From NCBI GenBank assembly GCA_005765155.1, contig VCCP01000008.1, positions 1,860,001-1,924,000 on the forward strand: a DNA stretch of 64,000 bases. Reading direction: 5' to 3'. Below, one piece after another: positions 48,030 to 57,443 of this stretch. The position numbers and the translations under genes were made by a program. Every line of letters begins with the position of its first letter. Positions within the stretch are counted from its first letter, which is position 1. The stretch is from Zelopaecilomyces penicillatus. Taxonomy: Eukaryota; Ascomycota; Sordariomycetes; Hypocreales; Pseudodiploosporaceae. Under the pieces are notes generated by a model that had not been told where the DNA came from, did no database searches, and worked only from the letters and a program-made list of their open reading frames with translations.

Positions 48030-48065
<36 letters not shown>
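48030..48065 (+). repeat. G homopolymer, 36 nt
   Basis: Thirty-six consecutive G on the + strand, upstream of the Gly/Asn-rich protein gene. It is the longest homopolymer in the window. Confidence 0.9.
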
Positions 48066-48067
<2 letters not shown>

Positions 48068-48365
48068 GGAGCACAGGCCTGCTCTTCGACGTAACACATG
48101 GGGGCGAAACACGGACCCTGTTTCAAGCATCGCGACTTTTTACGACAGTCCAAGTCCAAGTCAAGGGCAAGTCGAGGGCAAAGTCAAGTCTGTTGATGGA
48201 AGGAGATGTGCTTTGAAAGACGAATACTTAAGTCGATGGAGATCATGGCAAAATTTAACTTTCTTTTCCTTGTCTCTCAGCAGTTCCATCAACAGTTCTA
48301 TTCTTCTCTTTCTTTCTTAATAACTTCTTCTTTTCTTCTTTTATCTTCTTTAAACAATATTCGCC

Positions 48366-49286
48366 ATGCAGGTCAAGGCTCTTATCTTTCTTATGCTGGC
48401 TTCGGCCGATGCTGTACTCGGCGCACCGCAGCGAGGTGGTGGTCGTCGAGGTGGCAACCGCAACAACAACGGCGGCGGCAATAATGGCAACAACGGAGGA
48501 AATGCTGGCAACGCTGGAAACGGAAACGCTGGCGGCAACGCTGGCGGCAACAACGGAAACGCTGGCAACGCAGGTGGTGGTCAAGCATCCGCTCAAGACT
48601 TGGCCACCGCAGCAACAAACTGGCAGGCAGATACGCAGACCGTTTCAAACTTCCTCTCTACAGCCGAGGGTATGAGCGGACAACAACTTGCCGATGCCGG
48701 TGCCGTTGCGCTGGCAGCCGAAAACGATGAGCTGACGCACAAGGCCATCATCGACGGCAATTTGCTCAACGGCGCCAATGCTGATCAGACCGTTACTGCG
48801 GCGGACCTTACGCTGGCTGGGCAGGGAACCTTCCAGTTTGTGGTTGACGGCTTGAACAACTTTGCGACCAGCGGTGCGAACATGACTCCCGATCAGGTCA
48901 GCTTCCTGGTTGCTTCTATCAACCAGGACCGCTGTACTAATGTGCTGCCTGCTATTGATGCCTACTTGGCGGCGGCGGGCACTACTCTTACGGCTCAGCG
49001 TCCCAACAATTGTCCTGCAGGTACTGCTGGTGGCAACAATGGCGGTAATGGAGCTGGAAACGGCGCCGGAGCTGGTAATGGAGCCGGGGCCGGTAATGGC
49101 GCCGGGGCCGGTAATGGAACTGGCGCTGGCAACGGAGCTGGAGCTGGAGCTGGCAATGGCAACGGCAACGGCAACGGCAATGGTAATGGCAACGGTGGAA
49201 ACAATGGCAACGCAGGTGCTGGCAATGGTGCTGGCGCAGGGGACGATGCTGATGCTGCAAACAACAACGACGACGACGATAACTAA
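48366..49286 (+). CDS. Secreted protein with Gly/Asn/Ala-rich repeats flanking a ~145-residue domain
   Basis: A single exon of 306 aa. Signal peptide MQVKALIFLMLASADAVLG. Three parts follow. Residues ~21-72 are a low-complexity Gly/Asn/Ala block with many NNGG and GNAG units. Residues ~73-218 are a folded-looking Ala/Asp/Gln-rich helical domain (LATAATNWQADTQTVSNFL, DAGAVALAAENDELTHKAI, FVVDGLNNFATSGANMTPDQ) with two Cys, in DRCTN and NNCPAG. Residues ~219-306 are a second repeat block of GAGNG and NGNG units ending in an acidic Asp-rich tail. I do not recognise the domain. The repeats could make a flexible, hydrophilic, possibly wall-embedded protein; no GPI signal is seen. The DNA here reads open in several other frames because of the codon repeats, and those are artefacts. 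Confidence 0.7.
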   Translation: MQVKALIFLMLASADAVLGAPQRGGGRRGGNRNNNGGGNNGNNGGNAGNAGNGNAGGNAGGNNGNAGNAGGGQASAQDLATAATNWQADTQTVSNFLSTAEGMSGQQLADAGAVALAAENDELTHKAIIDGNLLNGANADQTVTAADLTLAGQGTFQFVVDGLNNFATSGANMTPDQVSFLVASINQDRCTNVLPAIDAYLAAAGTTLTAQRPNNCPAGTAGGNNGGNGAGNGAGAGNGAGAGNGAGAGNGTGAGNGAGAGAGNGNGNGNGNGNGNGGNNGNAGAGNGAGAGDDADAANNNDDDDN

Positions 49287-51579
49287 GGAAAGTCCTCTCT
49301 AGGACTCTAGTTTTGGGCTGGTTTCACATGGTGTATATAGTTGTGGGACTCTAACTCGCAGGCGAGTGAAAGTCAGTATATCTACAGTATAGACACTTTG
49401 TTACAAAGCAGCTAGATATAATCAGGCTGAAATGAAAGTTTGTTACCATCATGCCATACACTCCAATTGCCTTTACGAGCAGCCCATCTTTCCTCAATAC
49501 TCCCCGCCTTCAATTCCTCTAGGTAAGCACTAACCTCCACATATCCCGAGGGGTGCCGGTGGTGCGTGCATGCATTTCCGATATCTGTCATGGCTGACTC
49601 GCGTTGGGTTTTTTTGTAGGGCCACATGAACCTTCGAAACGTGGGTTGTTCAATGCAGAATGAGTCTACTCCTGCGAAAAGTGCTCGATAGAAGGAGAGG
49701 GGGGCCGGGCATAAAACGGGTTGTAACGTTGGTTTCATCATATTCCCCTCAAGTATGCTACTCTGTCGCGTAAGCTTTTTAGGTGAGGCAAAACGTGTAC
49801 GTTAGGCATTGATACCGAATCTCGGGGAATGTCAGGTGGAGAAAAGTGATACTGCTTAGGTACTCCTTAAATTGACGGGTGGACATCATCGTAATTAAAG
49901 ACGATTACCACGTAGGGAATTTTACTTGGAATACCGAATTGTGGGAGAGAACACTACCCTGCAGACTAGGCTGCTGATGCTTGGGATGAGCTAGAGCTTA
50001 CTTATGATTTGGAGAAATTTATAAATAGATGACAAGGTTGGTTGAACCATTACGGAAGCTGAATTAAACATGTCACCCACTCAACTAAGGTATCTGAACT
50101 CTAATTACTGTATACAATAATTGAAGAGCTTATTTCTCGCGCTAGCAGGTCGAAAGTCTTATCCCTAGGGCTGGGCATTCCTTTCTCAGAGTAGTGAAGT
50201 CGAGAATGGGAAATGGGAAATGGGAAATGGGGATGGCGGTTGGGTGGCGCAAGTAAAGGGACCACAACCCGCAACGGGATACCAATTGTGAGCGACTGAC
50301 TCGAGCAAGAATGTACTTGCATTGGAAAGCAGCACAACAGCCGGTTTGTCACAGTCTCCAGCATCCGCTTTTTGCGCTGCTTGGTTAGTTTGACATGCCA
50401 GATTTGGCCGTTCAACTGAGAACCGATTGATGCCCTATTTTGGGCCATCTATCATCACCCTGGCTTGACATTGCTCAATTTTGCAGTTGGTGGCTAATTC
50501 CCACGATACGGCCATAAGTCGGTCCAACTACATGCCACTTTTGACATCGTCGTAGGCCGGCCAACTCGCAATCAAACCAGGATGTTGGTACCCGATGGGA
50601 GTCTTGAAAGATGATGGTTTAAATAAAGTGTTGGGCTAGAAACCCATGGCGAGAGACTAACGCAGTCTTGGCGGGAGCATAACATTGTATAAATACGCGA
50701 ATTGTCCATAATAGGTAATTTTCTGAGTGTCAGCAGTAGAGAACGGACATGGACACAGACCTGGGCGAACCATTGACAGTCGACACTAGGGTTGCCTTTG
50801 AGAGAGTGTCTGAGCCGGCTTGAAACTTTCATCACATCGCCCGATGCAAAATGCCCGTCAAGCCTAGATGAGGCAGCCTGAGTTATGTTGCTCCACATCC
50901 CACATCCCACTCTTGCCGGCATCATCAGCAGCATATTATCTTCGGGGACGCCGTGTAGTAAGGCTACTTCTTCTATAATCGTTTTACATAATGACTTTTA
51001 TATGAGAGCCAAAAGTTGGTGGACGGTTGGCATAGTGGGAGGTTGTTACCTTCCTTTCTGCTACGTTGAGTATGCTCGTATGCTTCCGAGATGCAAATAT
51101 GGGGTATAGAATCTGGTAATGATACCTGATCCGAGAGCTTGGAGTTTTTCGATGCAAGCAATTTGGTAAACACAATTATTTAACATTTGATAGAGGCTGC
51201 GTGTTAGTTGACATGTGAGTTGCTATAACTCTTGGCGGTTAGCCTCTCGAGACGTAGTGCTGAGTGGGCTGGTCATTCGCATCTTGGACCAAAAATATCC
51301 ACCTTCCAAGCAAACTAACATGCAAGAAAAACGACGTACCTCGCGGTCAAAGCTCAACTCTAATCGGGGAATGCAAGAGAAGTGCTGAGCAAATTTTTAC
51401 TTATAAATGGCGATGAAGAAGCTATTCCTACATGAAAGAGATATGCACATCAATCATCTCCATCTACCAAATAAATCACAACATCACCTCTTATCTCTAA
51501 AAAAGAACAACGTCACATAAATCACACATCTCATACCCTTCATTCCTCCTCACGAAAAACACAAACACACACTTTCACA
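49287..51579. other. Intergenic region
   Basis: A minus-strand 109-codon frame at 49412..49741 has no recognisable family and is not called. A GGGAAAT tandem triplet lies at 50208-50228. A TATA-like box at 51402 belongs to the next gene. No other support. Confidence 0.45.
51402..51408 (+). promoter_or_regulatory. TATA-like box of the KP4-like gene
   Basis: TATAAAT lies about 175 bases before the ATG at 51580, followed by a long CA-rich leader (51450-51570). Confidence 0.45.
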
Positions 51580-52002
51580 ATGAAATTCATCGCCACTCTC
51601 CTCTCAGGGCTCGCAATCGCCACTACTGGAGACGCCCTCGGCATCAACTGCAGAGGCAACGCCAACTGCAAAGCCGCAAACGGATACTATTCAACAAACG
51701 ACTTCAACGAAGCTGTGAAAAGGATTAGTAGCAAACAGTGGTTCGAAAACGGTGAACACATTGCTTGCTTCGCGGTCAACCCGTCGCCGGGTCTCAACTA
51801 CAGAGCCTGCCTGTTTGCGCAAGGGTCCAAGGGTGTAAACGGAGTTGGGGTAAAACGGTTGATGCCGTTTTTGAAGAGCAAGTGTGGATTGTGTGGCAGT
51901 GTGCCGTTGTTCTATCCGGATTCGAATGATCCTTCTGGTGGAATTTTGACGATTAACATTGTGAGCGATACTCGTGGATGCAACTGGGGGTTGTGCAAGT
52001 AA
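51580..52002 (+). CDS. Secreted KP4 killer-toxin-like domain protein
   Basis: A single exon of 140 aa. Signal peptide residues 1-19 (MKFIATLLSGLAIATTGDA), after which the mature protein begins LGINCRGNANCK, the typical start of the KP4 family. Eight Cys are present: 24, 30, 63, 77, 102, 105, 134, 139. The CGLCGSVPLFYP stretch and the ILTINIVSD segment match the C-terminal half of the KP4 fold. Family knowledge: KP4 of a smut-infecting virus blocks fungal calcium channels, and many ascomycetes carry nuclear KP4-like genes that act against other fungi or in plant interaction. Its biological role here is inferred from family only; it could be an antagonistic or self-regulating protein. The gene seems intact, with clear signal and full Cys content. 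Confidence 0.85.
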   Translation: MKFIATLLSGLAIATTGDALGINCRGNANCKAANGYYSTNDFNEAVKRISSKQWFENGEHIACFAVNPSPGLNYRACLFAQGSKGVNGVGVKRLMPFLKSKCGLCGSVPLFYPDSNDPSGGILTINIVSDTRGCNWGLCK

Positions 52003-53081
52003 ACTACATGCTTTCTTTTGGCACTTTGAAGGAGATGTGTTTGGTGGATTTGTATATGGTCTAAATCTTGTTGATATTCGGGGAACGGTGTACATTTGGG
52101 ACAGGATTTATTATTGTATCTACAACCTTTTGCTCTTATCAGAACATATCAATATAGAGTGTATGGGTGTGCCGCAAGTTTGTCAATGGCATGACGGGGG
52201 TGTATGACTGGTGATTAATGCATGAACCATATGATGGTTCTACGTTCGTATTGCCCACCCCTTTCCAGCCAAATCTGCAGTTTGGATAGAAATATTGCCA
52301 TGAACCATAGTTACAATTGAGGGTAAAGACATGGAATTATGATTTAGCCATTATTTGACGCACCATGATGAATGGCAATTGGGCTGGCAATCCTTTGTGC
52401 GAATGTAACCATTGTCTGTTATTGTCAATGGCACTAGCCCTAGGCATTCTATTGTATCTAACCTGCCGGTTATCGGTTTTTTTATAGGGAAACAGACAGA
52501 ACAGACAGGATCCCAAAACTCCAATACATATTTATGGTTCTATTGCGCTGTGCAATGATGATAATAAATCCGGATCTTACATGCTGTTTTCGGATACAAT
52601 CTTGATAACTTTTCAACCAAGCTTTATTGACAACGCTGGCTTACAGGCAAGCATGTCATCAACTTCATCACATACAGCCTCTAAGCTACTGGCCGAATTT
52701 TTCCTCCTTCCTACTCTAAGTATCAAGATTATTGGGCTTAAAATGGCAAATTGTGGCACTCTATGGTCTCTCAGGTGGTAAGACCTAATGGAGTGCTACA
52801 CCTGGTAGAAGAACGCCATCCACAACAAATACAAGACATCGCCATTGCCCCGATTGATAAAGGGATTTACCAAGAACAAGGCTGACATGATGAGACAAAG
52901 GATCCCCTTGGATGCATCCAAACACTGTGACATGCAGCATTACCACTACACAGTCTGCACTCATTGGATAAAGCACGAGGGTGGCGGGATGTAGAGGTTT
53001 CTCAGCCTCGCAAATTTTAGCCTGATATGACTTGGCTAACACACGGCGTCTTATATTTGCACATTTCGAAGGATATTCTTG
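52003..53081. other. Intergenic region
   Basis: AT-rich, without a supported gene. The last few hundred bases may be the old promoter of the pseudogene at 53082. Confidence 0.45.
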
Positions 53082-54284
53082 ATGTTAATAACACCACCAG
53101 TCAGTGCTTGCGTTAGATTTTGTTCTTGTCGAGGTCTGCATGAGTCCTGTGTATGATTTAACTAACTGCAGCCAGATATTCCTGCCGGTCCCCCCAGCCT
53201 CCACCGTCGCGCGGGTTGGTATGGCGGCAGAATCCGTGCTCCCAGCGGCTGGACATTCATTGACGGAGGGGATGTCAGCGCTGTCAGCCTTGATTCGAAT
53301 GGCCTCGATGTCTTTGCAACGATTTACAAGAATCCTTTCACTAGGGTCTTCCATGCGCAACGGACTTTCGGCAGCGATTTGTGGAACACTGAGTACTTTG
53401 ATGGAAATTCCTTTACCGTAACAGGATTACATCCACAAGGCTAGTTATCAGCTATCAGCCGTCACTCTAAAGACATAGAAGTCTTCTTATCGGATAAAGA
53501 ATATTTCATTGCTAGTCGTCGGTGGGATGGTAGGAAGTGGGTCAACAAAGACAAATTCAAGGCATTCGACTCCAGTCGCTTCACCTCCATCGCGGCTTTT
53601 ACACGGAACAAGGATCACGCTGAATTTGTCTATGCAAGCCAGGGAGGTATCAAGAGCTCTTATACCACCGATGGCGGGAAAACATGGAGCCTAGACAATG
53701 AGATCACTTCCCCCTCTGATACCGGTGGCCTTTCTATCAGATCAATCGCCGCCGTGGCCCGGAACCCAGGCTATGCAGTCGTTGCATATATCAACACCAA
53801 GCAGCAGATAGGATATGGTATCTGGGATGCACATGTATCCACTGGCTGATCCTGGGGCCACTTGCCAGTATTTCAAGCAAATTCGCGTGGCCGGCTGGCC
53901 GTGCTCTCACGGACGTCTAACCGTATCAACTTCTTCTATGTTGGCCTAGATGGTATGGTTTACCAGGCCTTTTGGCAAGCCGAGTACCCCAATATATGGA
54001 AAGAACAAAGGGTTTCAAATATCAAGGCCACACCTGGGCCTGTCACAGCCGTTGCTGTTGATGGGAATACAATGGACGTCTTCTGGACCACGGATGTGGG
54101 GGGGGGGATTGTACAGGCGCACTGGCACGCGAATCAATGGACGAGCAACGTCGTAGCCGGGCCAGACGCCTATAAACCTAATCCAGGTACTCCTCTCACA
54201 GCGGTGGCCGTGAAAGGTCAAGATCATTTATTCTTCAAGTCAGCTCAGGATACTACCCAACTCGTGCATTTGACATATGCTTGA
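53082..54284 (+). pseudogene. Beta-propeller (lectin-like) pseudogene with two nonsense codons
   Basis: A single reading frame runs from 53172 to the stop at 54282..54284 and is interrupted only by TAG at 53442..53444 and TGA at 53847..53849, with no frameshift. A short first exon (53082..53099) and an intron 53100..53171 ending in ACTAACTGCAG fit the frame. The protein repeats a W-rich blade motif every ~45-55 residues: SLDSNGLDVFATIYKN...FHAQRTF, DIEVFLSDKEYFIASRRWDG, SIAAFTRNKDHAEFVYAS, SIAAVARNPGYAVVAYIN, LSRTSNRINFFYVGLDGMVY, AVAVDGNTMDVFWTTD and AVAVKGQDHLFFKSAQD. This resembles PLL-like or fucose-lectin beta-propellers. The intact-looking codon usage between stops suggests recent decay, or readthrough or sequencing error. 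The last 140 codons (53862..54284) remain a clean ORF. Confidence 0.7.
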
Positions 54285-54936
54285 GGGAGAAATCTCCAAA
54301 ATCGAGTTCTGTTGGGTTGGAATATAGTTAATCACCACTTGAGTTGTAGGCCTACTTACTGGCTTCAACGTAAGCAGAGGAGTCCTTGACAAAAAAGGTA
54401 TCTGGCAATGTGAACCAGTGCGCCAAAAAAACGCCAATACTTTCTCATTCAAACGTCTAACTAAACATTGACGCAAAAGTACAAAATGGGCTTTTAATTG
54501 AACCCGCCACGTAATACATTAGTCGGTACAATCAGTCAGCGGGCGCCACTACCCAACGGAGGTGTTTATAAAATCCTCTAACATGAGATTCATTACCAAC
54601 CATGAGCATTCATTGACCTGTTCCTTGGTTAATTCAACCTTGGGCCCCCATCACTATTTGAGCGTGCAAGTACCGAGGCAGAGTCTCACGCGATTATTAT
54701 CCAATCCACGGTAAACCCCAACCCGTTCAACCGCCAACACAGTCATGCATGATCAAGCCAGCCACCACGAAAAGTAAGCCTGTTGGCTAAAAAAAATGTG
54801 TGATTGCCCATTAGGCCAAAATAATGTCTTAGCCCCAGGTCCCCCCCTAGGCAGTCTTTCTCGACGATCTTGCCCTGAGATGGTGTGTTCAGCTGAAAAG
54901 GGTGTTCCACGTGTAGACAAGGGAGTCGGTGTGTTA

Positions 54937-54967
<31 letters not shown>
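54937..54967 (+). repeat. C17 homopolymer followed by (AC)n
   Basis: Seventeen C are directly joined to about seven AC dinucleotides, a compound microsatellite. Confidence 0.85.
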
Positions 54968-55240
54968 GCCCACACGCGTAATAAACATCGATTCTCATGG
55001 CCAGTGCCGTCTCCCTGGCGTCAAAAGATCTGCGGGCCGGTGCTTACCGTGCAGTAGCTGTCCAATTGAGTGTTGGGGACTTGGGGTATGCTGGGCTTGG
55101 CTGGGGTAAACCCCAAAAGTGTCTTTCGTCAACAGGTGAATGCCTCTCAAAGTTGCTCCGATCTTACGCGCTAGGAAAGATAAACTTTGGAATGGTGAGT
55201 TGGTAGGCAAAACAGTATAATTGAGGAATCGACATGTACC

Positions 55241-55247
55241 TATAAAG
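55241..55247 (+). promoter_or_regulatory. TATA-like box of the phospholipase A2 gene
   Basis: TATAAAG lies about 125 bases before the ATG at 55369, followed by a CA/TC-rich leader. Confidence 0.5.
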
Positions 55248-55368
55248 ATATGAGCAGCCACCCGGCAAAAGGATTGACTTCATCCCATTGTCCCATTGTC
55301 CATCACCTCATCATCTTCCATTACCCAAGCGTCAATCTTAGTCGCGCCTCGCAGCCTGCATCTCCAAA

Positions 55369-56019
55369 ATGAAGTCATCCCTGACAGCTTCTCTGGTGCT
55401 CCTCGCCGCTGCTGCCTCTGCGCGGCCTACCGTCGAGACTGATGCCTCAATTGCTTTACGTGCTCTTGAGAATCGCGCCACCGCCTGCAGCGCCGCCTCC
55501 ACGGATAACCTCATCTTTTCCGTATCCATCGGCACGTTCCTAAACGCCCGCAGCGCCCAGAACCCAACGCAATGCATCTGGGCTTCAGACAATTGCTCCA
55601 AGTCCCCCGACAAGCCCCGCGGCTACGACTTCATCCCCGGCTGCCAACGCCATGATTTCGGCTACCGCAATACCAAGAGCCAAGGCCGCTTTACATCGGC
55701 CATGAAGAAGCGCATTGATGATAACTTCAAGAATGATTTGTACACATACTGCTCCCAGTTCTCGGGCCTGTCGTCTTGGAAGGGCGTAGAGTGTCGTCGC
55801 TACGCTGACATTTACTACGCTGCTGTGCGCGCATTTGGCAAGCGGGAGTTGGAGTTTGATGAGGCTTCTGGAAAGTATGTCGCGCGTGCGGAGCCGGGCA
55901 AGTTTGACAACTTTGATGGGTCTGAGCTTGATGATGATATTGAGGGCCAGGTGATTCCTGAAGTCCATGAGGGTGCTGGCAGGGACGTTGAGAACTTGGA
56001 GGAACTCTTCACCGAGTAA
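55369..56019 (+). CDS. Secreted fungal/bacterial-type phospholipase A2
   Basis: A single exon of 216 aa. Signal peptide 1-18 and a probable short propeptide ending near ALENR36. The catalytic helix motif is CQRHDFGYRN, with the His95-Asp96 dyad of group XIV sPLA2, preceded by GYDFIPGC, which has the Asp expected for the Ca-binding/activation region. Six Cys (40, 69, 76, 92, 128, 142) can form the usual disulfides. The enzymes release fatty acids from the sn-2 position of phospholipids. After the core, GKR 157-159 is a Kex2-like site, and the following ~57 residues form an acidic tail (FDGSELDDDIEGQ...ELFTE) that is probably removed on maturation. The gene converges on the chitosanase gene 446 bases away. 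Confidence 0.9.
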   Translation: MKSSLTASLVLLAAAASARPTVETDASIALRALENRATACSAASTDNLIFSVSIGTFLNARSAQNPTQCIWASDNCSKSPDKPRGYDFIPGCQRHDFGYRNTKSQGRFTSAMKKRIDDNFKNDLYTYCSQFSGLSSWKGVECRRYADIYYAAVRAFGKRELEFDEASGKYVARAEPGKFDNFDGSELDDDIEGQVIPEVHEGAGRDVENLEELFTE

Positions 56020-56465
56020 TGATTCTTTCACATATACGATAATTTATGATTTTCTTTGGTTAATAGCCATTATATACATTATGTAGCACATATACCAAGA
56101 TGTTATTACTTAAAAGTTCATTCAAGATGTGAGTGAAGGGTTGGTAGACAATGAATGTTACGAGCTGCTACCAATTGAGTTGAAATTTAGAAGGGACAGA
56201 GTATAGTCCGATTTACAGCTTAGTCGGCCTCGTCTAGGAAGATGAAACAACATATGGAACGGGAATCCATTCACCCGAGTGTTATACAGTCACAAATTTT
56301 GAACTCAAGACTTTTAAACGATTATCATGTTGAACAATCATCATCAATTCATAGTATGTACAGCGACAGCTTGGCGCCGCAATGTATCAGTATCTACCTA
56401 TATGTGTCAAAGTGTGAATATATCCCATGCAAATTTATACAAGTGTCGTGTGGAAACCCCGTCTC
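56020..56465. other. Convergent intergenic region PLA2 - chitosanase
   Basis: 3' flanks of both genes. AT-rich, nothing else seen. Confidence 0.5.
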
Positions 56466-57292
56466 TTACTTCAAGCTAGCAACCAGTCGCTCACCCTGAG
56501 CTCTGATGCTGTCCTGGAACTGCTGCTTGTTCTTGGCCTTCCAGTTGGCACCAGACTTGCCAGGAACGGCAGCAGCGCCCTTGAATGCAATGTAAAGAAC
56601 ATCCTTGCCGCCGTGGCCCTTGTTGCCGTTGAGGCCCTCGTTGGGGAAGCAGAGTTGGCCAAGAGCCAGAGAGGTCTCGCCTGTGAGGGTGCCGCCGTTG
56701 GTGTCGCCCCAGACGCCATAGAACTAGAGGAAGTTGGTTAGTCCTGATTGCTAATCTTGAGTAGTATTGGGTGCAGAAACAGATGTGACTTACTACTTGG
56801 TTGTTGCAGACGACGGCCATGATGCTCAATGGCTGGATGCCGTACTTCTTTGGGTTGAATGAAGGGTTGGAGCCTTCGTTACCAAAGACAACATAAGAAT
56901 GGACATTGGCATCCAAATCAGGAATGCCAAAGTTCTTGACAGTGTCCTTGAAGGAGGTCTGGCTCTGGCCGCTGGGGTCGTTCTTGCAGGCTCCAGCAGA
57001 TCGGTTGGCACCATCGCAGTCGATGTCCAAGTTGTCGTAGTTGTTGTTGGTCTTGAGGAAGATTGCGTTGTTCAGGTCACCACAGTAGCTAGAGCCGCCC
57101 TGGAAGGTTCCTGAAAGCTTGTTCTTGCATGTTCCAGTCTGTAGACTCCAATGTTAGATATGCTGATAGTCTTCAAGATGAGCAGCTGGCAAGTACCTTG
57201 TGAGAGTTGTAGATGTTCTTGAGGTTGGCGGGCAATTGGTAGGCAGAAGCGGCACCAATAGTGGCGAGAGTGACAAAGGTTGAGAAATGCAT
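56466..57292 (-). CDS. csn: Secreted chitosanase, GH75
   Basis: Three exons on the minus strand, 57292..57197, 57138..56794 and 56723..56466, with introns of 58 and 70 nt in phase; the product is 232 aa, typical for fungal GH75. Signal peptide MHFSTFVTLATIGAASA. Family landmarks: GTCKNKLSGTFQGGSSYCGD, LDIDCDGANRSAGACKND, IPDLDANVHSYVVFGNEGS and VFYGVWGDTNGGTLTGE (spliced across the second intron), with a terminal GKSGANWKAKNKQQF. The Asp106/Asp108 and Glu120 region (DLDANV...GNE) is where the GH75 catalytic acids lie. It hydrolyses chitosan, so it acts on fungal or insect wall material after chitin deacetylation. Two GT donors are possible at 56793/56796; GTAAGT is preferred because it preserves VFYGVWGD. 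An upstream ORF from 57430 overlaps the promoter and is ignored. Confidence 0.92.
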
Positions 57293-57437
57293 CTTGAGAT
57301 TGGTGGAGAGTTTGATGTGTATTGGTTGTTTGGAGTTGAGAGTTGAGAGTTGTTTAAAGTATGGAGTGGGTGTAAGAGAGTTGAAGAGGCTGATGAGATG
57401 GATTGAATATTGTTCTGGAGCAGAGATCACCGGCCCT

Positions 57438-57443
57438 CTTATA
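57438..57443 (-). promoter_or_regulatory. TATA-like box of the chitosanase gene
   Basis: The minus strand reads TATAAG, about 146-151 bases upstream of the ATG at 57292. Confidence 0.4.

Larger units (their letters stand above)
46437..48365. other. Divergent intergenic region
   Basis: No supported gene. It contains the metallopeptidase promoter on the left and, on the right, a 36-nt G homopolymer about 300 bases before the 48366 start, followed by a CT/TTC-rich leader. Confidence 0.5.
54285..55368. other. Intergenic region
   Basis: Holds a 17-nt C run followed by a CA repeat (54937..54967) and the TATA-like box of the phospholipase gene. No supported gene. Confidence 0.5.

Noticed and set aside
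47837..48159. Minus-strand frames with a poly-Pro run
   Set aside because: The Pro run is simply the complement of the G36 homopolymer.
48995..49267. Pro/Ala/Leu-rich and His/Arg-rich minus-strand frames
   Set aside because: Shadows of the repetitive Gly/Asn codons of the gene at 48366..49286.
49412..49741. 109-codon minus-strand frame
   Set aside because: No family and no signal or splice support; it cannot be told apart from chance.
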